A stretch of DNA of 64,000 bases from positions 91,756,558 to 91,820,557 of the forward strand of contig CM054178.1 in NCBI GenBank assembly GCA_028829895.1. Reading direction: 5' to 3'. A program made the position numbers and the translations under genes. Each line of letters begins with the position of its first letter. The first letter of the stretch is position 1. The stretch is from Sinotaia quadrata. Taxonomy: Eukaryota > Mollusca > Gastropoda > Architaenioglossa > Viviparidae. Positions 11,470-23,768 of the stretch are shown piece after piece. The notes beneath the pieces were generated by a model. The model was not told the DNA's origin. It ran no database searches and was given only the letters and a program-made list of their open reading frames with translations.

Positions 11470-11905
11470 ACGGAGCAAAGGATAGTGAAAATGGAATATA
11501 GAATGGTAAACATAGAACAATAAGGGAACAATGAATGGAATATAGAATGGTAAACATAGAACAATAAGGGAGCAATGAATAGTGAAAATGGAATATAGAA
11601 TGGTAAACATCGAACATAAACGGAGCAAGAAATGGTTAACACAGAACGCTGAATTTAACATAGAATAATGAACATCAAGCAAGAAAAGGTACAGAATAGA
11701 GAACATCAAACAGATCAAAATTATGAATAGAAAACAGACCACGAAGCATAGAATAGTTAACATATAACATTGAACGGAACATAGGAAAGTGAACATCGAA
11801 CATTGTAAGGAACCTAATATAGTTCACATGGAACAGATAATGGAACATATGGATAGTGAACATCAATTTGAACAATTAACAGTGAACATCAAACATGAAT
11901 GGAAC
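11470..11905. repeat. Degenerate repeats (GAACATAGAATGGTAAACAT)
   Basis: AT-rich imperfect repeats with GGAATATAGAATGGTAAACA and AACAATAAGGGAGCAATGAA, two or three good copies at 11490-11640 followed by decayed ones. Confidence 0.8.
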
Positions 11906-12185
11906 CGAATGTTTAAATACTAGACTAAAGGAAAGGTACTAAACTCTACGCATTTGCAGATGAAAAGATCTCCTTATTTATCTCCCCTTATCCTAAAAAA
12001 CTTAAACAGGTTGATCTGAATCCATTTGAACTTAAATTCTGTGTCGATAAGTTATTTGGTTTTATCCTTTTGAATACAAAATCAACAAAAAATAAGTAAT
12101 GTAAAGCAAAACACACTCTTATATTATAGCACAAACAGGAAAACAAAATGCAAAACCTTTTAAGACAATTTTTGTGCTAACTTAC

Positions 12186-12331
12186 GCGACATGAATTTTG
12201 CACTTGGTCGTACCAACACCAGAACACAGAAGAAGACTGAGCATGCGCAACGCTATATGGCGACCAGGTTATATTTAGAATTTCTTTCGAACCATTCTTG
12301 ACGACAATGGCGATAACCTCAGTTGGGGCTT
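12186..12331 (-). CDS. Gene 1 exon 8: first half of membrane-proximal FNIII domain
   Basis: This 146-nt exon (phase 1 in, phase 0 out) encodes APTEVIAIVVKNGSKEILNI, then TWSPYSVAHAQ and FWCWYDQVQNSC. The A-P-T-x-V ... L-x-I-x-W order is a standard FNIII opening. Acceptor TATTACAG, donor GTAAGT. Its counterpart in gene 2 (60895-61049) has the same phases, a similar opening (EPAPPESFIVEIGN) and the same WC...C ending, which supports both calls. Confidence 0.82.
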
Positions 12332-14180
12332 CTGTAATACATATGACAAGAATAAGCATTTTTCAAAAATTGATTTCATAATTGTTTGTCACAGGTTGCA
12401 TAAGGATAATTTTAAATTATTTAAGGTAACTAATATAATAAAATACAAAATTGCAATCCATTCGTGTCTATTCACAAATAACTGAAACTTTGGAAATAAT
12501 TTTTATTAAGGATCAGAAATATTTGTAAATACAGTCTACAGACCAAATGTACTAGCTTCAGATATTTTTCAGTAGTTCAAATTTAAAATCTGCGCAACCC
12601 ACCTTTAAAAAAAATGGAAAAACATTTGTCGTTTTTACATAATAAGAAACAGAAACATTTGGAGATGTTGCTTAAAGAGAAAAAAACCCACATTTGACAA
12701 TATTATTTCTTGTAAAACAGAAACATTAGCAGATACTACTTGATAAGAATTGAAAATATTTGCAGATAATATTAACTAAAGATCAGAAATATATATTTAG
12801 GAAATATTTAACGGGGAAACAAACATTAATTTGCACTGCTAAGCAGAAATATTTAACGAGGAAACAAACATTAATTTGCACTGCTAAACAAAAATATTTG
12901 CAAACGTCACTTAGGTCTACTAAATATTAATACACTCAAGCGATTAATACCTCAGAGGACGTTTGGACGAAATCCGACATGAAGTCTTGACTTGAAATCC
13001 GACATGAAGTCTTGACTTGAAATTTATGTTTTCGACTTTATATTAATTTCCAAAAAACCTACCTTTCTCCGTCCCTAAAACAAGCTGTATGTCACCGAGG
13101 TAAAACCTATTGTCCTGTCCAACATGCAGCGCCATTGTTATAGTTACACGATACCGTCCGCATGAGATAATTAACAACGTTTTGTAGTTTTTAATACGAC
13201 TGCTCGAATATAACTAATAGTTTGAAAAGGAAGACAACTCCCCATCTAACGAGATTCAAAATCCTTCTCTTCATCATTTTCAAAATTACCAGAGGTACAT
13301 TTCAGAAAAGAAAACTCAGTTTCATTCTTGTAATACTGTGAGAGACATTCTGATGGCTCAATTTAACAGTTTTTCACAGACTAAAACACTTTAACGATAA
13401 CCCTATAGTCAGTTGTACGTTTGTAATGGTAGTAACATCAGATTAAGTTGTAATAGGGTAGAGTGAATTGGGTGGAGAGAGGATTAGGGTTTAACGGTTC
13501 TTTACACCTGGCAATGCGTTTCTTGGATTTTTATTTACATATTTATTTATTTTTAAAACTATTTATATGTTTCTTGGATTTTTCTTTAATTTTTAATGTT
13601 ACCTTACAATTTCTTCTTTGTTCTTCTATTATCATTACTTTTGTTAGTATTATTTGGATATTGTCATTATTTATTTGATTCCTTCAGTTGTTGGGGTTTT
13701 TCGTTTTACTTTTTGACTCTATTTTTTCGACTGTTTATTTTTTCATCTTGATATTCTATTTTCATTATTATTGATATTTCTATTATTTACATTGTATAAG
13801 TGGAATGGTTAAAATAATTTTTGTTGTTTGATCATTACTGTACAATACTCAAGCAATCGCCAGACACCATATTTTAAACTGGTATCTCCTAAAGATGGAT
13901 TGTTATCCTAGTCTTTTTATACACCCGAGAAAGTAAATTATTTGTGGCCTTAAATCGTCGCCAGCATCTACAACACAAAAGCATGCATCATGTCAAATTA
14001 ATTAAATGTAGAAATATATTTGTGATGATTAATGGTGGCAGTCCATGCTCTGATTTAGCGAAGTTGTTCCAAGCATGGGGCTCATGTTTTCCCTGAGTTT
14101 AATCAATAATTATTGTAATTAATATTAGTGTAAAGACTGCGCAGACGTCTTTAAGATGCCAGCGTTGTCAGAACCAAAAG
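12332..14180. other. Intron between gene 1 exons 7 and 8, distal part
   Basis: AT-rich sequence. Recognisable pieces are a ~50-bp duplication at 12810-12900 (GGGGAAACAAACATTAATTT-like), a duplicated CCGACATGAAGTCTTGACTT at 12975-13020, and a T-rich stretch at 13510-13800. No exon or transposon recognised. Confidence 0.5.
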
Positions 14181-14207
14181 AGAATGCTTTTCATTACACG
14201 TCGCCCA

Positions 14208-14280
14208 TTGGTGTGTCGCGGTATGTTTTGGTGTGTCGCGGTATGTTTTGGTGTGTCGCGGTATGTTTTGGTGTGCTTCT
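14208..14280. repeat. GTGTGTCGCGGTATGTTTTG, three 20-bp units
   Basis: Three perfect 20-bp units preceded by a partial one. Confidence 0.95.
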
Positions 14281-14617
14281 TACGACTGCTGTCTGACTCA
14301 GTTCCTTGCTTTACACGCGTGTTACTGTCTGACTCAGATCCTTTCTTTAAACGCGTGTTACATATACAAATCTATTGAATGAATTATAGCAGAGGAAGGA
14401 ATATTAATGAAAATGTTTAATTCTAAGATCTTGCCTAATTAGTAAAACAACCCAAAACTAATCGTAAATTATTCTTTAATGGTGTTATTGTAAGAAAACG
14501 CTAATAAAAACAAACTCTTGCAAGCACACTTCCGGTATATTGATTTTGTCTTCTCTTCGTCAGCAATACAAATATTTTGTCTGGACTTCAGCCTAAGTGT
14601 TTCAAATACCCTCTAAC

Positions 14618-14738
14618 AGAATGACCAAACAAACAAAATACTCATCAGAATGACAAAACAAACAAAATACTCATCAGATTGACCAAAACAAACAAAATAC
14701 TCATCAGAATGACCAAACAAACAAAATACTCATCAGAC
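14618..14738. repeat. ~31-bp minisatellite overlapping the gene 1 exon 7 donor
   Basis: Four units of GAATGACCAAACAAACAAAA plus TACTCATCA. The preferred splice donor of exon 7 (14728-14729) lies in the last unit, so donor-like copies are repeated downstream. Confidence 0.9.
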
Positions 14739-15012
14739 GCTTAACTTGCAAAAGGTCAATGTGAAGTGAGGACATTTCTTTGGAACACCCCTCTTCATTA
14801 CAAGCAACGACGTGTATCGTGCTGTTGTGACCGGGTTGAAGGTCATCAACATTAAACGTCACGTGATCTTGAAGAGTTTCCAATCGCTTCCAGCCTGGAG
14901 GTTGGAGTTTTGGGTCTAGAATTAGATCTGTAGAATTGAATCTTGACATCCAGTAATTGATAATCGCAAGGTACCGCAGACCAGGTCCGTTAAATCTATC
15001 CTCTGGCAGAGA
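14730..15012 (-). CDS. Gene 1 exon 7: remainder of FNIII domain
   Basis: The exon is 283 nt, phase 0 to phase 1. It begins SLPEDRFNGPGLRYLAIINY, the textbook W-x-P-x-x-x-x-N-G-x-x-x-x-Y stretch of FNIII, and continues to DDLQPGHNSTIHVVACNEEG. The acceptor TCCTACAG is good. The donor is less certain. GTTAAG at 14745 would end the exon in phase 0 and break the join, whereas GTATTT at 14729 gives the phase 1 that exon 8 needs. That donor lies inside a 30-bp tandem repeat. Confidence 0.8.
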
Positions 15013-16900
15013 CTGTAGGACATAAAAAACCAGTAGAACTGGGGTTCAAAGGAAAATCTAAAACGACAATAAGTGAATATTTTCTGGTAAAACACAAAAG
15101 TGATTGACTGATAACACTTGTTGAACTACATAGCTCCAGTATTTAATTGGTGTAAAGGTAAACATATATCAAAGGCCCTGCTTAAAGTATAACAAGGAAA
15201 TGTAATTAAATCCAGGTCAACCCTCAGTATGTTAATTTCATTCTTATAGTTATTTATTTTATTTAAGAACAGCAAATATTACATTTATTATCCCTATGTA
15301 TATTTTAAAATAAATGGTTAAAGAAGATTACAATCAATTAGAAGGTTCTGTGCGTGTTAAAAGCAGTGTCCATTATAGTCAGATTACATGTTATGCTCGA
15401 ATGATTGTAGGGAAAGGGGGTTGTTGTTCAAAACCAACGCTGATAAATTTGTGTTGACGTTTTCTGCCTACAGTTTATAGAGGTGCATAAATAGTGTGAA
15501 ACCGGATTGGGAAATTATTCACAAGGGAGATTTTGCCGAAATGTACAGAGGCTACACTATTTCTGTGAATCGAAGATAAGTCCACTAAATATTCAGACAA
15601 GGTAACACATAAATTTCTTAATATTTGTTAATAATATTTTATTAAGAATGTTGTAGCATGATTTTGCATATTTTATTATGATTGCTTATGAATTGTTGCT
15701 ATTGTCTCCTAATATGTGGTCAGAGAATAGAGTGACCAAAGTTAACATGTCTTCTGAACTTAATAATTTATTGAGATATATGTAATGATGTTGTGGAACT
15801 CTAATTTATTTCCACTAAAAGTAAATGTTAATTTGACAATTGTAAAATGATGTGTACATTCAAACATTTTGTTCATGTAATAATTATAACCCAACTGTGT
15901 GTGACATATTTTCATTTAACCATTTTTTATCTTCATTGTAAAAATATGAATTGAGGTCAATTGTAATAGGACACCTATTGTCTGCTGCCACCATGTACAG
16001 ATCAGCAAACTATAGGTTTAACGCTCATGGAAATAATTGTTATTGTTTCATAGCGGGTTTTATTTGGAATTTTTTTGTTCCATTTTGGTTCCATTTCTTG
16101 GTTGGAGTTCAGTTGGGAATTCCAGGTTGGCATTTCAATTAATGCTGAGTTCTATGGCTATTGAGCTTAGAATCTGATGCTGAGAGCACTTTTCATGTGA
16201 GAAGAGTTGAACGAAGTCCAAGGTCAGCCAAAATATTCAACAATGGACTGTTGATGTGTGTGTCAAAGGATCCCTCTACCAACTGATGTGCAGATAAGTG
16301 GGCGTCTGATAGACTCTGATATCAGAAATTTGTGTTATGATCCATATAAACATTTAAAGACAGAATAGGTAGTCCTAATGACCTTCATATTTGTATGTAT
16401 CGATTTATGACTTTACTATTTTTGTTAAATATTAAATTTTTATATTTTTGTTATCCAAACTACTGAAGTTGACTAATTATTAGCAAGAGGAAGACCAAAA
16501 AGAAATTGGGCGGGGGTGGAGTCAAAATGTGAATGTTGTATGCATAATTAGTCGTTATTAGGTTAACGTGCCCAATCCTCACAATATTACACAGATTCAT
16601 TTATCACTGTGGTTAACTGAGAGAATTAATTTAAGGGACTGAAGGATGAGTCTGGCAACCAGTCTGTCGTCAACATAGATATAACATAAAAAATTAACAA
16701 TCTTTAAATCCTCATGCTGAGACAGGGTCTCTAAACAAACACTGGAATTTAGCAAGTTGTAAATATCCATACTTAACTGTCTTATATGCTATGACAGATT
16801 ATGCTACAGTTCTATGAGCTATAGAAGAGTAATTTATTCTGGTACATCATGCTGTAATCAAGACAATCATAGAATGAGATGACGTAATACATGTTTTCCA
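15013..16900. other. Intron between gene 1 exons 6 and 7
   Basis: AT-rich. A moderately G/C-richer block at 15950-16330 could be a degraded transposon fragment, but I could not match it to a family. No exon supported. Confidence 0.45.
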
Positions 16901-17240
16901 CACTGAGCACTTCCTGTCAGAGCTATATACAATATTGAGCATAGCACTTCATTCAGTTCTATGTACAATATTGAACATAGTACTTCATGTCAGAGCTATA
17001 TATAATATTGAACATAGTACTTCATGTCAGAGCTATATATAATATTGAACATAGTACTTCATGTCAGAGCTATATACAATATTGAACATAGTATTCGTGT
17101 CAGAGCTATATACAATATTGAACATAGTACTTCATGTCAGAGCTATATACAATATTGAACATAGTACTTCATGTCAGAGCTATATACAATATTGAACATA
17201 GTACTTCATGTCAGAGCTATATACAATACTGAATATAGTA
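16900..17240. repeat. 37-bp minisatellite (AGAGCTATATACAATATTGA), ~9 units
   Basis: Nine units reading ATAGTACTTCATGTCAGAGC plus TATATACAATATTGAAC, directly downstream of the gene 1 exon 6 donor. Confidence 0.95.
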
Positions 17241-17272
17241 CTTCAGAAAGACTAGAAGTCTTAGGAGCTTAC

Positions 17273-17346
17273 CTTCCAGAAGAAGTCAGCCATGTTGTTA
17301 TCCAGTCTGGCAAATCCAGGTGCTATCTGTGGGGAACCATCAGGAA
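17273..17346 (-). CDS. Gene 1 exon 6: start of membrane-distal FNIII domain
   Basis: This short 74-nt exon (phase 1 in, phase 0 out) encodes VPDGSPQIAPGFARLDN and ends NNMADFFWK. This is the opening of an FNIII domain (P-x-x-P ... x-x-x-F-x-W), and the next exon continues after the conserved W-K. Acceptor ATTTCAG, donor GTAAGC. Gene 2 has the counterpart at 63472-63563 with the same phases and matching start and end (VPEVAPAM..., ...ILYWK). A 37-bp minisatellite starts about 30 nt into the downstream intron. Confidence 0.8.
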
Positions 17347-17790
17347 CTGAAATAAATGTATGCATGTCTTGTTAAGTACCAGCAATTCAATGAATCAGAG
17401 AGATGTCATCTCATCTTCAGGGTCTGACATGCTTTCATGCACCAATGGAAAGGAATGCACAGTATTTAATTTTGGCACTTAACTGAAGAAATGTGGTTAG
17501 CGGAAAGGGTAGGGGGAAGGGATCGTTCATATTATGCATTGGTCAGTCTGAGTGCTATCAGCCATAGTCAGGAAAACCCCACATTATCAAGACTTCACCA
17601 GTAAACAGAGTTGATTGGGACTTAGAAAGAAAACATATTTTCATTTGTATATCTACTTTCAAGTAGGACTTGGGGACTATGAAAATAGAGCCAAGTTCAT
17701 ACTGAACGTATTTGGTTGTGATACTGGCTCCATTAATACTTATTATATTAAAACTCAATTCATTGCAGCCAGAACTGCTGTGTTTAAGAA
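17347..17790. other. Gene 1 intron sequence upstream of exon 6
   Basis: Short overlapping open frames occur on both strands (17558-17800) but none has splice support or recognisable similarity. Confidence 0.45.
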
Positions 17791-17809
17791 AGTTAAATAA
17801 GAACGGAAA

Positions 17810-18025
17810 TATTTTATATTTTTAGTGGTAAAATTAGATTAGCTATTCCTATGATAATTTATTTTATATTTTTAGTGGTAAAATTAGATTAGCTATTCCT
17901 ATGATAATTTATTTTATATTTTTAGTGGTAAAATTAGATTAGCTATTCCTATGATAGTGGTAAAATTAGATTAGCTATTCCTATGATAGTGGTAAAATTA
18001 GATTAGCTATTCCTATGATAATTTA
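17810..18025. repeat. Tandem repeat (TAGTGGTAAAATTAGATTAG), 5 units
   Basis: Three 58-bp units followed by two shortened 38-bp units that lack AATTTATTTTATATTTT. Confidence 0.95.
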
Positions 18026-18029
18026 TTGG

Positions 18030-18715
18030 GCTGCATCCCTACATACTAAATTCACTTTTATTTTTTATTGTTTTTAAAGTGTCTTATTTTCAATTTTTAA
18101 TCATCTCCTTGTTAAATTCGTATTATTTCATATTTATGTATTGTCATTCTGTAATGTTTATATTGTCATTGTCTTGTTAATTGTCGGTGGAAACACTGTG
18201 GGGTATAGAGTCATACGGGTGTGCAACCAATGTAGTCTGTCTGTGTGTCCATCACTCATTCATTTCTATAATCCGGCAACTTCCTTATCCGGGAAAAGGA
18301 AGTGAGGGGGGGGGGAGTAAAACACGATTTGTACATATAAATTTGTGTATACATTGCAGTGTACATGTAATAAATCAGCCTTCAATTTATACATTTATAA
18401 TGGCGTTTCATGTATATAAATTTGTGAATACAATGCAATATACAATGTGATAATAAGTCATCATTCAATTTGTACATCTATATGGGCGTGGCAAGAAGAC
18501 AAATTTGTGTAGGAATGCAGTGTACGTCTTACTAAGTAAGCATTCAATTTATTCACATTTTCGAGAAGAAATAGAAAACACATTTTATCTTTTCTTCCAC
18601 TTGTGGACTATATTTTCTTGCCTATTGATAGAAACCGATTTTCTGATAATGTTTGTTTTAAACTAACAAATATAGCACATACATTTTAGGACAAAACTCA
18701 TAAGAAAATACTTGT
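18030..18715. other. Gene 1 intron sequence
   Basis: Imperfect ~75-bp duplications of ATAAATTTGTGTATACATTG-like sequence at 18335-18540; a poly-G run at 18305-18315. No exon. Confidence 0.5.
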
Positions 18716-18724
18716 TGTGCATAA

Positions 18725-19015
18725 CGGCTGTCTAATTAAGATGACGATCATTATTATGACTACAAGTATACAAGTAATGATGATAATGAGGAGGAGAAGA
18801 AGAGAGATAATCATGATGGTGGTGATGATAATGCACATATATACGGTACTGGTGATAATTATATTGGTGAATGTGGTGAAAAGAAAGTGGTCGACGAGAG
18901 ATGGTAATGATAACGATAATGGAGGTAATGGTTTAGATTCTACGAATACTAACAAAGGTGAGGATGATGATGGTAGAGGTTATGGTGATGATAGTAATGA
19001 TAAATATTTTTAATT
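18725..19015. repeat. Cryptic (GAT/GATGGT)n simple sequence
   Basis: Degenerate ATGATGATAATGAGG-type trinucleotide sequence. Open frames through it on either strand are low-complexity. The far end abuts gene 1 exon 5. Confidence 0.8.
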
Positions 19016-19095
19016 TAAAAAATAAGCAACGATAAGAAAAACAACAATAAAAATAACTAGCAACACTACGAGTATTATGGCTGCTACCCAAATAC

Positions 19096-19249
19096 CTGTT
19101 GCTAACGTCGCGACAGATTGTACTGCCGACTCGCTCCATACTTTGCTGGAGGTAGGTCGTACTTTCAAGCTGATATTGTAGACAGTGAATGGAATAAGAC
19201 CACACAGTCTTTTGCTTGAATTTAAATTCCAATTATAAAACTCTTGCAC
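19096..19249 (-). CDS. Gene 1 exon 5: second half of cytokine-binding domain with WSXWS-like motif
   Basis: The exon is 154 nt, phase 0 to phase 1, residues 233-283. It starts VQEFYNWNLNSS, has GLIPFTVYNISLKVRP (the conserved L-x-P-x-T-x-Y-x-I-x-V-R-x strand of cytokine receptors), and then SSKVWSESAV. WSESA at 19124-19138 is where WSXWS belongs; the first W and S are kept and the second W is lost. Such degenerate forms are known in this superfamily. Acceptor TTTATTACAG and donor GTATTT support the boundaries. Confidence 0.85.
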
Positions 19250-19344
19250 CTGTAATAAACAGCAAAGGGTGAGAGATAATGGAAGACACGAGACGTTGTG
19301 ACTGCTGTACATCGTTTGCACTAAAACAATAGTGATACGTTTAA

Positions 19345-19830
19345 TTACCTAATAAAATGTTACATTAATTGTCTTATAAAGTGTTACATTAATTGTCTTA
19401 TAAAGTGTTACATTAATTGTCTTATAAAGTGTTATATTAATTGTCTTATAAAGTGTTACATTAATTGTCTTATAAAGTGTTACATTTATTGTCTTATAAA
19501 GTGTTACATTAATTGTCTTGTAAAGTGTTACATTAATTGTCTTATAAAGTGTTACATAATTGTCTTATAAAGTGTTACATTAATTGTCTTATAAAGTGAT
19601 ATATTAATTGCAATATAAAGTGTTATATTAATTGTCTTATAAAGTGTTACATTAATTGTCTTATAAAGTGTTATATTAACTGCCTTTTAAAGTATTATAA
19701 TAACTGCCTTGTAAAGTGTTACATTATTTTTACCTTGTAAAGTGTTATATTAATTGCCTTTTATGAAAGATTATATTAATTACTTTTTATGAAAGATTAT
19801 TATTAACTGCCTTATAAAGTGTAATAATTA
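19345..19830. repeat. 24-bp minisatellite (GTTACATTAATTGTCTTATA), ~19 units
   Basis: Nearly uniform AAGTGTTACATTAATTGTCT units to about 19560, then progressively diverged copies. Located just upstream of the acceptor of gene 1 exon 5. Confidence 0.95.
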
Positions 19831-21115
19831 CTCTTCCTCATATTTGGTATACAGTATAAATCTTTGCAGGTGTTAGAGCTGTTTGCTATATTTTATTATA
19901 TTGATACAAAATGTGTAAATAAAAAATAATAATACAACGCAAATAAACGGCAACACTTGTCCCTCATTTTCGAGTTGCCTTGCAAATAGTATCTCTTTCT
20001 ATCTCATTTTCATCAGATAAATAATCAGGAAATGTCACACTGAAGTACGTGTGAACTAAAAGCGTTTGTGCCGAAACATTTGTCCTTAGACATTGGGACA
20101 AGGATATTCAGCGTCAGCTTCAAGCAGTGTGTGAGTGTGTGTGTGTGTGTGTTTGGGTATACAATGAGAAGCGTTGTTACCGGTCCGGCAGAGGTGGTCG
20201 GAAGTTGTTACGAAAGTCATAATAGTATTAGCTCTAAGTAACTGGCCAGATCGAAGGCATGTCTAGCAGACACAAGTGTGATTTCAATGGAAATAAAGGT
20301 GATAGTGAATTTTACCCTTTACTCTTTTCTCAATCGTCTCTTGGGGTGAGCGTTCGAGACTGGGTCCCTCCCTATCTGGGTTGTACGTGAAGCAGTAAAA
20401 CCCTGGATGGATAAGGCAAAAGCGTCTTTGTATTGTGTGAATGGTTAGGTTTTATTAGGATGTTATATGTTATGTTTTATTTTGAACATGTTAACATTTA
20501 TTTATTTCAGAGGCCTATGCCAAACTTAATATTTATTAATAGAGCAATTGACTAGACACTTAGACTCTGCAATTGCTTGTGTTTCAGGGATTTTGTTTCT
20601 GGTTTTTGGTTTTGGTTTTTGATTTGGTTTCATCTTGATCTTTGATTTCAACGTGGGATTTGGAATCTGTTCCTGATGTGATGTCATGTACTATTGAGAG
20701 TCTACCAGCCTGTGTGCGTCACTCCAGTGCATCAGATAAATTTTGATCCTACAGTGTGGCTTGAACTTGCTCTATGCAGCATTATGAAGACATAATAATT
20801 ATCACTTATTTTTCTAAATCTTGTTAACTTTTTTAAAATTAAAATTCTTGTTATCATTCTTTAATCTCACGTATTTGTTAGTGAAAGTAATTTCTATCGA
20901 TTGTATCATAGTCTGAAGTGATAATCTAATGATTACGTCTTGTTCTCTGTTCGTCTACTTCATAATTATCATACATCTATTCATTAACATCAATTCTCAG
21001 CTATATAACCAGTGACTCTTACTCTGCATCGGCACTTGTAGAAGTCTTGTATCATAACTAATTACTAATATTTGATATAATTCATTATTACAAAGTCACC
21101 CCAGAGAACAGCGGC
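19831..21115. other. Intron between gene 1 exons 4 and 5, no assigned feature
   Basis: A (GT)n patch at 20129-20152. The rest is unique-looking AT-rich sequence with a T/G-rich stretch at 20580-20650. No exon recognised. Confidence 0.5.
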
Positions 21116-21120
21116 GACAA

Positions 21121-21676
21121 CATATCATAATAAATACAACATAATAGTTTTATGAGTGGGTTCACTTGAAACAATGTCAAGTGTTTAGCATGCTACATAT
21201 AAGCATCATAGTTCACAATGTGTAGAAATAATAGCCTACTCACATAATACATGTCTTGGTACAATGCTAGTACAGCACGTTAATATCAAAAGTGCATGAA
21301 CTATTTCTAAGTCCATTCTCTTTCAACCACTCACTTAACTCACCATTAAGCTAATGGCTGTCTTTCCTGACTGGACTTCTTGCCACACGAATTCTAAGTG
21401 ATTAGACAATAGAATTTTCTACAGGATGTAAACTTTTGATCTCAGCCCATTGGCTGGTCTCGTTCTTGTATATCTTAAACATTGGATAATAAAACTACTC
21501 ATCCAGTTGGAACTGGTTTGCATTGCATCGGCAATTTCTAGCATATTCTCAACTCGAGTGTTTACTCTAACTCTGATACTTACAAAAATACCATCATAAG
21601 GAGTGCCCAAGTTTGAAAATTTAACAATTTATATAACAATTAAGTGTAGATATAGGGATAGGCAAATTTACTCTGC
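21121..21676 (+). mobile_element. Interspersed repeat family A, copy 1
   Basis: A ~555-bp element sharing landmarks with copies at 30500 (inverted), 32023 and 52345. It starts AATAAATACAACATAATAG, has TTTCTAAGTCCATTCTCTTT and TTTGATCTCAGCCCATTGGC in the middle, and ends ATAGGGATAGGCAAATTTAC. No coding capacity. It could be a SINE or a non-autonomous DNA element; neither a tRNA-like head nor clear inverted termini was seen. Confidence 0.82.
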
Positions 21677-21764
21677 CCCATTATGCTATATGCAACCACA
21701 ATTTTTATTTTTATTTCTCTTTTAAACAGATATTTTGCTTTAGATACTTAGATCTCGTCTGTTG

Positions 21765-22020
21765 ACATTGATTAATTGCATTATTAATCTGTCACGTACA
21801 TTTAATATCCTGGCTATGCGTATTAATCTGTCACGTACATTTAATATCCTGGCTATGCGTATTAATCTGTCACGTACATTTAATATCCTGGCTATGCGTA
21901 TTAATCTGTCACGTACATTTAATATCCTGGCTATGCGTATTAATCTGTCACGTACATTTAATATCCTGGCTATGCGTATTAATCTGTCAGGTACATTTAA
22001 TCCTGGCTATGCGTATCGAA
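21765..22020. repeat. 38-bp minisatellite (ATTAATCTGTCACGTACATT), ~6.5 units
   Basis: Six near-perfect units ending with TAATATCCTGGCTATGCG; the last has a 3-bp deletion. It lies just downstream of gene 1 exon 4. Confidence 0.96.
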
Positions 22021-22118
22021 CGGGCTCGGAGTTTTCTTTTAATTATCTTTCTTCCTTTCTATCCTTCCTTCCTTCTTTCCAACACGTGCCAAGCCAGAAG
22101 GTGTGCTTTGACTTAGGC

Positions 22119-22190
22119 TAAGGATATGAGTAGACCGGGTGGTGGAGAATTAAACATCTTGCCTATCCACCCTCAGCAAAACGTTACACT
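22119..22190 (+). repeat. Inverted repeat partner, left (family C fragment)
   Basis: Contains GGTGGTGGAGAATTAAACAT and CTTGCCTATCC. Its reverse complement recurs at about 22925-22995 with roughly 75 bp of similarity. Gene 1 exon 4 lies between the arms. Confidence 0.75.
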
Positions 22191-22193
22191 TAC

Positions 22194-22330
22194 TGCCGGA
22201 CGCAAATGTCGGTGTGAAGTGAAGGTGAACTGGAGACTGTAATTTTCACATGTGCTCACCGTCTTCCAAGACAATTCCAGACACCGGGCGCTCTTCATAA
22301 GTATATTTAATTCTGGCGGATCCCATTTCA
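22194..22330 (-). CDS. Gene 1 exon 4: cytokine-receptor homology domain, second FNIII, first half
   Basis: This 137-nt exon begins in phase 1 and ends in phase 0. It encodes VKWDPPELNILMKSARCLEL and then SWKTVSTCENYSLQF. The V-x-x-D-P-P linker followed by L-x-L-S-W is the hallmark start of the second domain of a class I cytokine receptor. Acceptor TTATTTCCAG and donor GTAAGT are clear. The exon lies between two inverted copies of a short repeat (about 22119-22190 and 22925-22995), which may be transposon-derived. Confidence 0.85.
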
Positions 22331-22920
22331 CTGGAAATAAAGATTTTGAAACGGATGAGTTACCCGTACATAAACTATCTGTGCAAAGCTTCACTAACAT
22401 TAAATACATTGTTTATTCTGTAAACCTTTGAGCCGTAGACGTTTGAAATTTCCACCAAATACTAATCTACAACATTTTATGATCAAAGTGAATTTAATTA
22501 TTTCTTTTATGTTGGTCATGAATATACAAATCACGATTCTGACTTCTTCGAGAATTAAAGTATCAACTTCTGTAAACTTCTGATTCATTGTGAGATGATT
22601 TATTTCTGAAGCAAATTAATCACTTGCTTGTCAAGTATTGCCATTTATTATTACTGAATTTACTGATCACTTTGAAGGAATATATCTTCCGAATTGTTGC
22701 CCTTGCTTTGTCAAAAACTCCAGTCTTGTAAGTCTTTTAATTAACTAATGACAAATGCAAATAATCTTATATTAAATAGAGAGAACGAAATATAATTACA
22801 AATACATTTTCCTATACGCAGATACAATAAAACACTGGAATTATCACAACAATTATCTTGACACACTTATGGAAAGAAAGAAATATTAATGAAAGGAGAT
22901 TAGATGTGGAAAGTAAGAGG
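22331..22920. other. Gene 1 intron sequence upstream of exon 4
   Basis: AT-rich with no repeat or exon recognised. Confidence 0.5.
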
Positions 22921-22924
22921 CTGT

Positions 22925-22995
22925 GATATTTTGCCAGGGAGATAGGCAAGATGTTAATTCTCCACCACACCAGTCACCCGTAACCTTAGGCGAAT
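22925..22995 (-). repeat. Inverted repeat partner, right (family C fragment)
   Basis: Contains GATAGGCAAGATGTTAATTC and TCCACCACACC, the reverse complement of the copy at 22119-22190. The inner motif resembles the terminal GGATAGGCAAATTTACTC of family A, so the two may be related. Confidence 0.75.
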
Positions 22996-23009
22996 CTCCA
23001 AAACACACC

Positions 23010-23097
23010 TGGGTGGGAGATTCAGGAAAAGAGAGGGAGAAAAATCAGAGAACCATAGAAAGAGGCAGACAAAGAGAGACCGAAGGAGAGACAGGAG

Positions 23098-23137
<40 letters not shown>

Positions 23138-23694
23138 AGAGAGAGAGAGAAGGAGAGGGGGGGCAGGAGAGATGACAGTCAGAAAGTAACAGAGAAAATT
23201 ACAGAGAGATAAACGGAAATGCACTGATACACAAAGAGAGATGAAAAATCCAGACAGGTTGACATAAAGAGACAGAGAGACTATTGAGAAAGATCAGGTG
23301 GAGAGAAAAAAACCATTGAGAGACAGAGACAAGAGAGAGAGAGAGTGAGAGAAACTATTGAGAAAGAGAGAAAAAAAAACCATTGAGTGACAGAGACCAG
23401 ATAGAGGGTAAGAGAGAAGCCATTTAGAGACTCCAACACTAGGGAAAGTAACAGAGAGAAAGAGATAAATCATCCAGAGACAGAGACTAGAGAGTATGAG
23501 AGAAAAACCAAAGAGAGGATACGAGAGAAGTCATTGAGAGAGAAACCATAGAGAGTAAGAGAGAGAAAGAGAAAGGAGTAAGAGAGAGAGAAAAAAGAGA
23601 GGGGGTAAGGAGAGGCCATTGAGAGACACAGAAACGAGAAAGAGCGAAAGAGAGTCTGCTGGGAGACAGAAACCAGAGACCATTGAAAGCTACA

Positions 23695-23768
<74 letters not shown>

